Positions 36,497 through 48,588 of a DNA stretch of 64,000 bases are shown one piece after another; within the stretch, counting starts at the first letter, position 1, and every line of letters begins with the position of its first letter. The stretch is from Blastomyces gilchristii SLH14081 (taxonomy: Eukaryota; Ascomycota; Eurotiomycetes; Onygenales; Ajellomycetaceae). The position numbers were made by a program, and so were the translations under genes. The notes under the pieces were generated by a model. That model was not told where the DNA came from. It made no database searches and worked only from the letters and a program-made list of their open reading frames with translations. Location of the stretch: the NCBI RefSeq assembly GCF_000003855.2, contig NW_003101678.1, positions 1,350,900-1,414,899 on the forward strand, read 5' to 3'.

Positions 36497-38212
36497 AAAT
36501 CATCTTCTATTAAAGCAATGAAAATTAAAGCTTTAATTTCATCTTCTACTATTTGATTTGAAAAAGCCTGTATGAACTATGCTCTGAGAGTCATGAAGAT
36601 GAGCTTAAATCATATAATCAGAGAAAGAGTCTCTTCTTCATTTTCATCAGTTAACTCAGGAAATGAACTGAATTGAAATAGATTTCTTAATTGAAATGAG
36701 AATAATGTTTTAAAAAAAATGCCCTCTCAACTGTATAGACTATGTTCACTTATTAAAAATCAATTTTCTTTCTTAAATGTTGAGAAAATTGATCATGAGA
36801 AGATATCTCTCTGTAGAGAAAAGCTGAAATCTCTCATAGACTTACAAATAAGTGAACTATATAAAGAGAGAGAATATAAACAGCATGTAAAGAAGATCTC
36901 TACAATTAATATAAAAGACTCTATTCTGGTTTACTCAGATAGCTTAAAAAATGAGAATTTGAATAGATTAGGCACAGGCATTGCTTATACTGAAGATAAT
37001 ATCAATTTTATCTCAGATTTCTGAAATTTAGGCTGTGAATCTGAAGTCTTTGATGCTGAACTATTTATAATAGTGAAAGCTTTCAAACTCATTAAAATGA
37101 AATCTCATAAAAGAGAAAATAGTTTGAAAGAGGTATAAATATTCTCTGATAGTCAAGCTGCTTTAAAAAGACTTAGAAATAGTTAGGTTTATAATGATCA
37201 AATGAATCTTGAACTGATTTTAAACTCTGTTTTGAAAATTCAAAAGAGAAGAATATTAAAACTGTTAATTTATCTGCACTGAGTTCCTGCTTATATGAAT
37301 ATTCATGACAATGAATTGGCTGATTCAGCTGTCAAAAAGAGTTCAGAATTAAGCAGATCTATTCAAAAAACAGTGTTCTGATCTTTTATAAAGAGAAAGA
37401 TAAAAGAATCTTGTTTAAATAAGTGAAATAAAAGCTAGCAGAAATAAAAGAAGAGCATACATTATTCAAGATTTAAGATAAAATCAAAGTGAAAATCTTG
37501 TTCAATTAAATGTAAAAAGAAAATATTCTCATCTATAATTCAGCTGAAACTAGAACATGATTATTTCAAATTCTATATACAATGATTTGATGATAGATTT
37601 GATTTAACAGAGTGCTCATTCTGTAATGTGAATGAAAATCCTGAGTATATTGTAATTCATTGTGCATTATACAATAGTCTCAGAGTCAGATTGAAAGAGA
37701 AGTATGATCTAAATCAATTAAATATAAGATTCTTATTCTCAACTGAGACAGAAATCAAATACTTAATAGACTTTCTATCAGAAACTCAAGCAGCTATAAG
37801 AAAATGACTAAATTCAGAAATATCTGAGTATGAAGAGGAGGAAATTGATTAGATATAATCTGTTAACACAGCTATACACTATCTTTTAATAATTTTATTT
37901 TGTTATAGTTTCTTTTTACTGTACTTGTTCCTTTCTGTTCTTTTCTATCTATCTATTTAATATATCTATCTTTAAGACTATGTTCTCTTTTCCTTTGTCA
38001 TGATATTTTTAAATGATTTCAAAGTATCAGAAGGTGTTAAAATACTGCAATTTGTACACAGTTTTTGTATTCTGAGCTGAAATTTTCTGATTTTGCATAT
38101 CTGAAATTGGTAATTATATAATAGTTGACTCTATAGATATAACAAAAACTCTGTGAACTAATGGTTCTCAGGTAGATATCATAGTCTCTGACTATATACA
38201 TCTATAATAAAA

Positions 38213-38246
<34 letters not shown>
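36497..38246 (+). mobile_element. LINE-C, right part (end of RT, RNase H, 3' UTR)
   Basis: Resumes LINE-C after the LINE-B insertion, starting with the second copy of the 15-bp duplication. It contains the RNase H relic (VYSDSLKNENLNRLG near 36,930), the C-terminal Cys/His motif region near 37,610-37,670, the 3' UTR with a damaged version of the hairpin near 38,150, and a long (AAT)n tail (about 38,213-38,246). Gypsy-alpha resumes immediately after. Confidence 0.88.
38213..38246 (+). repeat. (AAT)n tail of LINE-C
   Basis: About ten AAT units, the longest tail in the LINE chain. Its right edge is followed by ctatctcaatg, where Gypsy-alpha RNase H resumes. Confidence 0.9.
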
Positions 38247-38578
38247 CTATCTCAATGTAGCAAGGTTTATCACAATCTGGTTAAATAAGCACTGAAAATG
38301 TTATCACATATTCTCTCAGTGTAAGAAAGATCTCTTTGCACACAGCATTTCAGATAATTAAATAAAACTTCTTCTTTCACAGATTTGTATTCATTTCTCT
38401 TAAGAGATCTGAGAGTGATACAGCTATTTATGTGAAATCTTTGATGATTCTATAATAGTATGAGATCAGTCTGAGGAATTATTGTATGTAATGTACATTT
38501 CTCGGTCGCGGTCAATTCGCTATGACATTCAATTTCTCTGAAATAAAGTGTATACACTTATCACATGTCTCATGAACT

Positions 38579-38889
38579 TCAACTCTTCTGTTTCAAACAC
38601 AACTTAATTGATTGAATATAGTGCTTATGCTCTGCCAGAGTTGTGAGCACTTCATTGAGATGCTTTAAATGTTTATCATATAAGTTTGAGAAAACTAAGA
38701 TATTATTCAGATATATGAGATATAAGATTTCATTTTGTTTATAAAGAATTGTATTCATCTTCATTTGAAAGATGACAGGTGCATTTGTCAGATTAAATAG
38801 CATTATCAGAAATTTGAACTTTTCTCATTGTGTATTAAACACTGTTTATAGTACTGACAGTTCATCTACACAGATCTGTCAGTATTCTG
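38579..38889 (-). pseudogene. Gypsy-alpha reverse transcriptase relic
   Basis: Minus-strand frame with MLFNLTNAPVIFQMKMN (the F-G-L-x-N-A-P-x-x-F-Q block) and YLIYLNNILVFS, where the usual YLDDILVFS has lost both Asp residues to Asn by G-to-A change. HLKHLNEVLTTLAEHK follows, as in Ty3/Gypsy enzymes. The upstream part continues beyond M4 at 39,404 onward. Confidence 0.82.
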
Positions 38890-39395
38890 TAGACTGGCCG
38901 CCGGGACCATGAATTTCATGTTTGATCCCATTTGATCTGGTCTCATACATTTCTTGGCGTGAATCCCGCTGGGACTGACTATCAAAAAAACATGCAAAGT
39001 GACTATATATCAGATCTTAAAATGGAACCATGACTTGAAAAAAATGAGAAAGTGGTCTCATTTGGTCCCATTTAGTCCCATTCTTGGCATAAAGTTACTA
39101 TTTTTAGACATTTTAAGGTTTTTTTTAGACTATTTTTAATTTTTTAAAAAGTAACACTTTTTGGTAACGCTCAAATGAGATTTAAAGTTATTTAAAGCAA
39201 TAAAAATAATTTAAATTGAGAAGTGGAAATCATGGTCCCATTTGGAAAATGTGACAAGAGTAGACAGTAAGTCCCACTGGGACAGTATGAAACTACTATC
39301 TAATGTTAAAACCGTGTAATGGGATCAGTCGAATTGGTAATGGGACTATCAAAAAATCTGGTCCTGGTCCCAGACACGGTCACACGGTCAGTCTA
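38890..39395 (-). mobile_element. hAT miniature element M4, best-preserved copy
   Basis: 506 bp from TAGACTGGCCGCCGGGACCA to CACACGGTCAGTCTA. It is flanked by perfect 8-bp duplications gtattctg (38,882-38,889 and 39,396-39,403). Gypsy-1 near 45,285 has the uninterrupted target. CpG, CpC and GpG are largely intact, so this copy is the reference for mutation in M1-M3. The first about 80 bp match the right end of the full-length hAT element and the last about 37 bp match its left end. There is no ORF; transposase would be supplied in trans. Confidence 0.95.
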
Positions 39396-39593
39396 GTATT
39401 CTGAGAGAAAATTGATCTTTGATAGATATCAGATATTTCTGACTATATTCAACTATTATTGAATTCATGACAGTGAATATTTATTCTTGATTATAAGCTT
39501 GTTAAGTGCTCAATAATTAATACACATCTGTCACTCTTCACCTGTCTTTTTCATAAATAGAACTAAGAAGTCTCACACACTTAATAAGAATTA

Positions 39594-39759
39594 TGTGATT
39601 CAAAGGTTGCTTGAGCCAGCGTACGATTACAGGCATACACCGGCTTCTTATATATATTATCTGAATTAATTAGTAGCTGCTAGAGTCTCTTTATATTTAT
39701 AAGCATGTTTAGAAGTGACTGTGTTATTATTCGGTGATTGTATATTCTTTCAAATCACA
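39594..39759 (-). repeat. 3' LTR of Gypsy-1
   Basis: 166 bp from TGTGATTCAAAGG to AAATCACA. On the minus strand it is preceded by the purine-rich GGTGAGAGAGAA, a good polypurine tract. A few CpG survive. Confidence 0.9.
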
Positions 39760-40091
39760 TTCTCTCTCACCAGATTCAGTCACACTTATGTGACTGTAAT
39801 GTAAGCCCTAGCCTCATGCAGATTAGCATGCTGCTAGTGTTTATAATTATACAGTCTATCTCTGATCTGACTAGCATCTCTTGTACATTCTTATAAAGAA
39901 ACTTTCACTATATTACATTATTTATTCACTAACTTTTTTCATTCTTTAATTATCTTCTTCATCATTATTATTATTAAATATTATTATCTTATTTAAGATT
40001 TCTACTTCTTCTTCTGTTTAACATCTTCTATCTGTTTATCTATTACATTATATATATTTCTGATGATAGCTCTCTGTTTTCATAACAAGTG

Positions 40092-40496
40092 TCATTGTAG
40101 TACTTATTATTATTATTATTATTATTATTCTTTTATTATACTCATATGCAAGCAGCGCTTATAATGAGTCCTTGTGTGATGTTAAATACAGGTCAAGTGT
40201 TGATTATACAGGAGGAAATACAGGTGTTAAGATCACATCAAGATAATAAGAACATAGGAAAATACAAAGAAGTGACAATTAGATACATGCAATAATAACT
40301 TCCCAGCCCAGGAACATAGAGCGATTTATTGAAGCGATTTGTACACCTCTGTATTTATTAGAAACCTGAGGTGCTTGAGTTCCGGATTTAATGTATCCCC
40401 TGCGGGTTTCGAACCCACGTGTCTTGGTTTCCCACGCCAAGGCGCTATCAGGTGGCCGCATTAATCATTCGGCCACCGGGGCATCATTGTAGTACT
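40092..40496 (-). mobile_element. SINE S2 with target duplications, inserted in Gypsy-1
   Basis: Same family as S1, inverted: (TTA)n tail from about 40,105 and the tRNA-like head ending at 40,482 (GGCCACCGGGGC on the plus strand). It is flanked by a perfect 13-bp duplication tcattgtagtact (40,092-40,104 and 40,484-40,496). Gypsy-2 near 56,930 has the uninterrupted site. It is nearly identical to S1 over about 370 bp and rich in CpG relative to its surroundings. Confidence 0.93.
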
Positions 40497-43399
40497 CATA
40501 TCAGGCAGTTTATTAGCAGTAAGTGTAATATGTTGTGAAATATGACTGAGACTTGTTTATCTTCTAACAATTATCAGAACATATTATTATAAATAATATA
40601 TCTTCTTCATCTTCTTATACACTCTTAATTATTTTTCTTCTCAGTGAGCTTCTAATTATGTCTTCTGACATAATTTTACATAAATGCAGATGCTGATATA
40701 TTTGTTTTTATTTGTATAGAATCTTCATATGTTAACAGATCTGTATCTGCTGATGATAGTGAACTTAATGTTGAATCATTGATTAAGAACTTGAAGAACA
40801 CAATAATAAAGAAATTACTTATATTATATATAATCAGATCTTCTATATTCTTCTCTATCTCTTCTACTACTGTTTCTCTCTCTGCTGTTTCCCTTCAATT
40901 TTCTATTCTTGTCTCTGTTTCTGATTCTTCTGCTTCTACTACTTCTATTTCTGTAATTCTCACTTCTGCTACTTCTGTTCTCTTTGCTTCTACTATCTCT
41001 GCTTTTATTATCAGCTCTCTCTATTTCAAGAAGATATTGTATAGACTTAATGAATTATATTTCTCAGTATATATACTCTCACTCTTCTTATCAATCTCTA
41101 AAACAATTTATTATATAAAGATTATATATAATATAACTATCTGAAGCTTAGTTACAGACATCAATTATTACATTTATTTTAAATATTTATAATAAGATAA
41201 TTATTCATTTATATCAGAGAATCACTCTCTCTCTTAACAGTATTAAGATTGTAAGTCTTTTTCTTTTTCATCTTTTCTTTCTAATGCTGATTTTTTTGTT
41301 TTTAGAAAAAATTATTATGAGTTTTATTGTATACAAAGTCATGATATTTACAGATATTAAGAAACTTTTTATAACTGTAAAGTTTAACATTATGAGTATA
41401 TTCACTCTAGTGAATTTCTTTGAAATGATAGATCTGTATCAGTCTATTCTCTAGTATCTGTTATCTGACTTTGTAATACAGACAAAAGATATTCATGTTT
41501 TCAGAAACAGAAATATAAATATTATACTCTTTTACACTTATAAATGTGAGACTTATACATCTTATCTGAAATATTATTATAAGAATGAGCTGTTTGTACA
41601 CTGTATTCTGCTTTCTGTATTTCTCTGTATCTCTCTCTCTCTTTCTGAGAAGTCTTATACATGTTGTAATTATATGTACAACTCTAAGATCAGTGAGTGT
41701 TCATTCAGTAACTATTCTCATCTCTGATTTTACAGTTTTTGTATACTAATAATAGTTCTTAGTTGCTTCAGTGTCAGAGACTATTCTAATCAAAGATAAT
41801 TATATCACTGCGACTACTTTCTTCTACTCTTAAGCTTCTTTTATCACTTTCTCTCTCTTCTCTACAGAGAAGATTGTGTGTATATCAGATTATAAGTGTT
41901 CAGCTTTGAATAACTCTCACTGTTATTCATTCAGTTCTGTGTTCTCTTCTTCTTTCATTTCTTCTATCTTCACTTCTTCTGTCTTGACTTCTGATTCTGC
42001 AGGTCTCATACTCTTCTTCAATTTTTCTACATATATGTATACACATTTCTATATTAGCATTTCAGTCAATCTTGTGATAAATGACATTAATGTTATACAC
42101 AGAGTGATAGAGAAATCAGAGATATATACAGTATTGTTATAAGAGCAGCTTATAACTCTCAAATCTCTTACAGATCTCAAGTTTTGAGATTTCCTTTATT
42201 TTTAGTGTTTTTCAGATGACATGATATTGAAAATAGATTAAATATGTGATATATGAAAATAAATAAAGTATATATGATAACATTTATCTTTTATAGCTGA
42301 CTTTTATAGTTGATAATTAATTTATTATCTCTTTTCTTTTCTTACACTTTTTCTTTATCTGCTCGTCACTACTCTTATATAATCTCTATATAATACAGCA
42401 TTCAGTGACTAGGTTCAGCAGCTTTCATCTCTTGTGATTCTGTCTCATGTATTATACTGTCTCTCTTTGCCTGCTCAGACTACTACAGTGAACAGCTCAT
42501 TGAAACTAATCTTACTCAATCTCTAAGCATCTTCAGAGATTGAGATGACTTGATTTCATACATTTACAGATATTTCAGATGCTTCATTCTCTGTTATCTT
42601 CATAATTAAACTGATATAAACAGTTAAATTCAACTCTGAATTTCTTTTTCTTCTGTAATCTGATTTATATGCAAGTCTGCTACTCTGAGACTGCTCTTTA
42701 CTGTGTTACATTCACTGTTTACAGTGTGTTATTATATAACTGACTACAGTCTTATCACTTATTAAAGTGTGATATTTATCTGATTTCTTCATTACTTCTC
42801 ATTCTTTTCTTATAATTATGAAAAGATCAGAATAAGTGAGATTATCTTATTCATAAGTGTCTATGATTTCTCTTACTTCATAAGACTTTTCAATTATAAG
42901 TCTCTTCTTTTTCAATACTGATAATAGTGCTGTAGATAATTATAATCTGCTCAGATCTTATATTTTTATCTTTATAAGATATGAATTATTTATTAAGTTG
43001 TATAAGATCTGTCTCTCTGATTCTTTCAATGTGTATATTCTCAGAGAATGTGATTTGAGTATTTTATATGAGTCAAATCATCTAGATTGAAACATCTCAG
43101 AACTCTCATTATGTATAAGAACTTATATTCTTATCTTGAGACTTGATTTCTTAACTAGTGAGTCTCATATTCTTTTTAATTGAATTGCTCAGTTCAGGAG
43201 TAACTTATTAGCTTTTATACATGTGTGACTGATCTCTTTCAATCTTGATTCTGTGTTCATGACTGCTGCATCTGCAACTATTACATCTGCAACTGTTATT
43301 TTCTCTTTCACCTTTTCTGAGACATTCTTCAGAATGCGCGGATGTAATTCATACAACAGATAGAATGATGAATACTTGAAGACTGCATACTATTGAATT

Positions 43400-44187
43400 C
43401 ATATGACTAATAGCATCTGACTGAGATATTCATCTCATAATCTTATAGACTTGCTCACTAGATATTTCATCAGTATATTATTCAGAATTTCATTCAAGTG
43501 TTTCATCTTTCTGTTTATTCATTAATGATATAATATTGTTCTATAATGTTTTGTCTGTAACTGGCTCATGAAATGCCTCACTGCTTCTTCTATGAGATTC
43601 ATATTATTATCAGTTAGAATCTCACACAGCATTTCATAGTTGATATAGATCTCATTATATAGAAACCTTATCATCATCTTCTCTATCATCTCTGAAACTG
43701 CTTTCACAACTGGTCAGTCAGTAGTATAGTCAATAGCAGTGATTATTCAATGATTTTCATTTGATGTTCATGATAATATGTCTATGAGATTCATCTCTCA
43801 TTGTTTGAATGATTGTATCATATATTTCATCTGATGTTACACTTTCTTACATTTTAATTCTTTCTTAGATTCTTTCGCAACCTGATAATTCAGGCACTTG
43901 TAAGTGTATATCTGAATGTTCTCAGCTATGCTTAATCAGTATACTCTTGATTCAAGTATGCTCATAAGTTCAGAACTTTCTAAGTGACTGAATTTCTTAT
44001 GCATATAAGTCACTAAGTTATATCTAAATAAATGTTTCAGATAGAGAGCTTCTGCATATTCTAGATCATAGTAAAGTACTACATCATTTTTGAATTTTCT
44101 CACTTTGAAGTTTAGAAGTATCTCTTTTATTACTTTTACAAGATGCTTATCATCTGATATCTTGCTATTCTTCAAGTGAGAGATCAT
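43400..44187 (-). pseudogene. Gypsy-1 integrase relic
   Basis: On the minus strand the frame reads YLKHLFRYNLVTYMHKKF and SHLESSELMSIL, then a CLNYQVAKES segment (C-x-x-C of the zinc finger partly lost). The catalytic core follows: NHWIITAIDYTTDWPVVKAV with the first Asp, ILTDNNMNLIEEAVRHF with the second Asp, and YRTILYHQ(stop)TE in place of the usual YHPQTNGxxE. This is the DDE integrase of Ty3/Gypsy elements, located after RNase H as expected. Stops at likely Trp codons break it. Confidence 0.82.
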
Positions 44188-44469
44188 TGTATTTACTCAT
44201 TCTGATTTCTTACATTCTCTCAGCACATTTAATATGAACTTCTCTTATACCTAAGTCATAGAACTCTGACTCATGAAATTCAGTCTGTGACTGATTGTAT
44301 CAGATATCACAGCATCTGATCTCTTTCAGTATTTGATATGAAGATTATATGCTTAAAACTCTGAGATTCAACATGCTAAGTGTTTGAAAGACTTTATCAT
44401 TGATTGTGAATAGATGAGACTTTTATAATCTGTGATCACTATTATTGTATATCTGTTATTGATATATCT

Positions 44470-44660
44470 ATCTTATAATATCAGTGTATGCTTGATCACT
44501 AGCAATTTCTTTTTATACACTGAGTAATTGAGCTCAGTGTCTGATAGTTTTCTATCATTATACATTATCAGATGCAGCTTGCTGTTCTTACTCATCTGCA
44601 GAAGAGTGCCTCTGATAGCTCATTCAGATGCATTCATCTCAATGTAGAAAGATTTATCAC
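44470..44660 (-). pseudogene. Gypsy-1 RNase H relic
   Basis: Minus-strand reading gives EMNASE(stop)AIRGTLLQMS, then MYNDRKLSDTELNYSVY and KKKLLVIKH, matching the Gypsy RNase H pattern; the first catalytic Asp (x-D-A-S) is Asn here. It lies between reverse transcriptase and integrase. Confidence 0.75.
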
Positions 44661-44879
44661 AGTCTGATTGAATATACACTGAGAATGTTATCACATGTTC
44701 TCTCAGTGTGAGAAAGACCTTCTTACATGTGATATTTTAGATGATTGAATGAAACTTCTTCTTCTGTAGATTAGTATCTGTTTCTCTTAAGAGATCTGAG
44801 AGTGATGCAGCTATTCATGTGAAGTTCTTGATAAACCTGCAGTAATATAAGACTAACTCAAGAAACTATTATATATGAT

Positions 44880-45300
44880 GTACATTTCTCAGCTGTGATC
44901 AATTCACTATGACATTCAATTTCTTCAGAATGAGGTATATACAGTCATCATTCACTACATATTCTATGAACTTCCACTCTTCTATTTTAAACACACACTT
45001 TGTTAATTTGATGTAGAGCTTATACTCTGTCAGAGTTGTAAGCACTTCATTGAGATGCTTCAGATATTTATTGTATGAGTTTAAGAAGACTAGAATGTTA
45101 TTTAAATATACAAGATATGAGATTTCATTCTGTTTATGAAGAATTGTATTCATTATCATTTGAAAGATAATGAGTGCATTTGTCAGACTGAATGATATTG
45201 TCAGAAATTTAAACTTCTCTTATTATATATTAAATACTGTTCACAGTACTGACAGTTTATTTACACAGATCTGTCAGTATTCTGAGAGAAGATCAATCTT
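44880..45300 (-). pseudogene. Gypsy-1 reverse transcriptase relic
   Basis: Minus-strand frame containing MNTILHKQNEISYLVYLNNI, then NILVFLNSYNKYLKHLNEVL and CVFKIEEWKFIEYVV. The YxDD box reads YLNN, so both catalytic Asp codons have become Asn. The C-x-F-x-x-x-E-V-x-x-L-G-type block after it is recognisable. The frame degrades toward 45,300. Confidence 0.82.
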
Positions 45301-46337
45301 TGATAGATATCAGATATTTTTAACTGTATTCAACTGTTATTGAATTCATGACAATGAGTATCTGTTCTTGATTATAAGCTTATTGAGTGCTTGATAATCA
45401 ATACACATTCATCACTTCTCATCTGCCTTTTTCATAAATAGAACTAAGAAGCCTCACATACTTGATGAGAGTTGTATGAGATTATGTTCTAGAAGGTCTG
45501 TGATCTGACACTTCTGTTCTTCAAGATGTGTTTGTGACAGAGAATACATATTTTGATTGACTGGTTTCATGTTCTCTGTGTTAATCTTATGTATGAATTC
45601 TTGTTTCAGCAGCAATTCTGATAAAAGATCTGTTCAGAAGATCTTTTCATAGTTCTTCAGAAGTTTCTTCATATACTTATTCTTCTGTATATTCTTTATC
45701 TTAGTTTTCTCTGCTTTCAGGTCTTATATTACATACAGAATACTTTCAGATAAGGTCTTGTAAATTGTTCTCTTTGCTTATTGATACATAAGCAGATTTA
45801 ACCCTTCTATATCAGAGATGTGAAATGTTCTTCTTATATCAGTTAATAGAATTGTATGTACTGTTTTCTTTCTATCAGTTAATTACATATGACACATACA
45901 TCATTGAAGCTGCAGATTGAACCTTTGAAATCAATTGAGTCTGAGAATAAGATTATATTTCATATTCTTAGACTGACCGTGTGACCGTGTCTGGGATCAG
46001 GACCAAACTTTACAGTTGTCACATTGCCTAAAAGCATTACTTCTGGTCATGATTTGTGTTCATCACATTGATTCCAAATCCTGTTATTTCAAATATTAAA
46101 GGTCTCAGATTCACTTTTCAAATAAAAATCTAGTCTCAGATAAAGAATATGTTTGAATTCTTAGTCACATTTTCATTCTGATCTCATTATTGAAAATGGC
46201 ATCAAATGAAATCATGAAATCATTTCTCACTTACATAATATCATAACATAGTGCTCATTTGTTGAAAATTCAATAGAGAGTATTACTAAATATTATTACT
46301 TTTCTGAACACAGATTATAATCAATATCATTTTAATT

Positions 46338-46528
46338 AAAAAAAAAATGTAAAATATAAAAAATAATAAAAAAACAAAAAATAAAACAACAAGAAAAAAT
46401 CACAACAAAAAAAAAAAAAAAGAGAAAGAAAAAAAGAAGAGAAAGAAAAAAAGAGATAGAAAGAGAAAGAAAAATAAAAAAAAAAAGAAAAGGAAAAGAA
46501 AAAAACAAAAAATAAAAATAAAAAAAAA
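46338..46528. repeat. A-rich, purine-rich low-complexity tract in the hAT element
   Basis: About 190 bases almost wholly A, G and a few T/C on the plus strand (AAAGAAAAA-type). It lies between the left end and the first gene relic. No coding sequence. Confidence 0.85.
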
Positions 46529-46939
46529 TCAAGATCACAGAGTCACAGCACTCTTAAAATACTCACTTTTCAGAGTCTTTATAATGTTCATTATCAACTG
46601 TGTATCTCTCACAGTGAGAGTAACACAGCTGTGATGAGTCATTATCTTAACATTATCTAACAAATAATTAGTATATATCTATATAAATGTGAATAATTAG
46701 AAAACATACACTTAAAAAGTGTGATCAGAATGGACTCTGCTGTCACTTGAATAGTATCAAGAATAGAATGCTGAAATCAATAATTCTCTTTATCAATTTC
46801 ACAGACAAGGCATGTGAAGATAATCTTGAAGAATATAAGATTCTCTGACTTCTGATAGAAACAGATCTCATGAAGAGACTCTATTTTCATCATATCAGAG
46901 ACTGAGTGTTATCAAAAAGTGTTACTTCAATGCACATGT

Positions 46940-47200
46940 ACTTACTGCAGTAATTCACTCTCTGTGCATGTGATTAAGAGTTGCAGCTTTCTCACACTGC
47001 ACAGCTCTCTCTGAGATGCTGCTGCTGGTTTACAACTCATGCAGTCTCTCAGTTCAGCACACACTGTGCATATACAGCCCTGCATGCTGGGGCCATGTTG
47101 ATTATTATGGCCTGATGTGGTACTCACTTTTCGCGGGCCATGTTTCATTTGATTGAGGAGAAGGGGGGACATGACTGCTGTTTTATTTGAGAGGGAATGA
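46940..47200. other. Less-mutated island in the hAT element, upstream of its first gene
   Basis: About 250 bp with CpG (tcgcggg), GpG runs and CpC in otherwise depleted sequence. It contains the motif GGCCAT or its complement three times within 50 bp (47,091; 47,107; 47,136), the first two as an inverted pair around a 10-base spacer. It lies upstream of the first gene relic, so a promoter or protein-binding region is possible. A minus-strand open frame of 76 codons here matches nothing I know. Confidence 0.5.
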
Positions 47201-47627
47201 GTAATTGAATCTATAGAAGATAATTTGATTTCTTCTGTATTTGAAATTTGATTAGTCTATACTCTTTAATTTAAGGGTTTCTGAGAGTGTTTTAATAGTT
47301 TTCATACCAGCTTAAAATTAGTGATTGATTGAAGAAGAGAAAAGAGAGAAGAAAGAAATGAGAATAACTTATTTTTATAATATGAAAACAGAGAATTGCT
47401 GTAATCATTTATTCTAGCAATAAAGATCTGTTTTCTGCATGTATCTCTGATACAGATTATATAATAACTGTATACAAAGAATATCAATAGTACATGTATT
47501 GAATGAAGATAATATTGCTATACAACACTGTAGCTGTTTCTATACATTACTGAAAGCTGTTAATATTTTCTTTAAGTCTCTTTATATTTGATAAGTTAGT
47601 AATATATTTCAATACACTCTCTCTTTC

Positions 47628-47718
47628 ATCATTATCATTATTATTATCATCATCATCATCATCACTATCATCACTATTATTATCATTATTATCAATATTA
47701 TTATTATTATTATCATAT
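47628..47718. repeat. (ATC/ATT)n microsatellite in the hAT element
   Basis: Mixed CAT/TAT/ATT triplets in a long run just upstream of the first gene relic of the hAT element. Confidence 0.9.
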
Positions 47719-47774
47719 TATTTCTGATCATCTCTTCTGCCTTCACTTCTCTTTAACACTTACTGAAACTAATC

Positions 47775-48588
47775 ATGTCATCTCTCTTCAAATATTCTGC
47801 AGTTCTGCAGATCATCAAGGCATGTGAGCACTGTCACAGATTAGAGAGAGAGAAGAAGAAGATATTCAAGTGAGAGAAGACAGATTATAAGACATATTAT
47901 AATACCTTGAAGAGACTCTGTAAGAGAGCAGAATGATAATAATTTTAAGTAACACTTCTGATAGATTTAGACTGAACTAAGTATAGTAATAATGCAGATG
48001 ACACTGTCTGTGAGAGATTGAAGAAGAAGACAGTGAAGAGTCTCATGCAGTAGCAGTGAGATCAGGAGAAGTTCTGAGAATGATTTGAGATCAAGATAAA
48101 GAGAGAGAGAGAGAAGAAGAGTATTACTGTAAATAAGCAGTGATAGAAGAAGATTAAGAGAGTATTAAAGTGAGAGACAAAGAAGTCAAAACTGATAAGT
48201 TTTTTATTTATTGAGAGATAATGATTTTTGATAATACTTCTATTCTCTAATTGATTAGCAGAAGCTGGCAGAGAAGAAGGGGATTGAGGTCTTATTCAGA
48301 TCTTGAATGCACTTCATGATTCAGAATATTAAGAAGACAGCTCTGCTCTCTGAGCATGTCAATCTGCTTATCACTGAGATGGAACCTGAGGCAGCAGACC
48401 AGGAAATGCAGGATTTTGAGGTACAGATTGACCTGGCTGAAGAGGAGTAGTGAGAACCCTTCTCTGAGAAGACAGTAAAGAGAGATTTTGAGATGATTAT
48501 CATCTTAGATGAGAAGAAGGAGAAGAAGAAGAAGAATGAGAAGTGAATTATAAAGAATAATAAGAAGAATAAGAAAGAGAAGAAGTAG
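47775..48588 (+). pseudogene. Accessory gene relic of the hAT element, unknown function
   Basis: Starts MSSLFKYSAVLQIIKACEHC at 47,775 and continues HRLEREKKKIFK, with a Cys-x2-Cys pair that could begin a zinc-binding motif. A plausible intron with acceptor attagcag ends near 48,260. The second exon is recognisably coding: KLAEKKGIEVLFRS, then HVNLLITEMEPEAADQEMQD, an acidic stretch (EVQIDLAEEE) and a Lys-rich tail (LDEKKEKKKKNEK) ending at 48,588. A few stops interrupt it. The exon at 48,260-48,450 is less mutated than its neighbours. I do not recognise the family; a DNA-binding or regulatory partner of the transposase is only a guess. Confidence 0.5.

Larger units (their letters stand above)
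38253..39593 (-). mobile_element. Gypsy-alpha internal region, part 2 (RNase H start, reverse transcriptase)
   Basis: Collinear with Gypsy-1 at about 44,640-45,473 apart from the M4 insertion. It ends at 39,593, where Gypsy-1 begins, and resumes at 54,056. The 4-bp atta at 39,590-39,593 recurs at 54,052-54,055 as the Gypsy-1 target duplication. It contains the reverse transcriptase relic. Confidence 0.88.

Noticed and set aside
38213..38246. CRISPR-like or telomeric repeat
   Set aside because: It is a simple (AAT)n tail of a LINE, without spacers. No TTAGGG-type repeats or CRISPR arrays occur in this eukaryotic window.
46332..46538. 68-codon Phe-rich minus-strand frame
   Set aside because: It is a translation of an A-rich low-complexity tract in the hAT element.
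46942..47172. 76-codon minus-strand frame in the less-mutated island of the hAT element
   Set aside because: It is open mainly because the island escaped mutation. There are no family motifs, and it is opposite in direction to both gene relics of the element.
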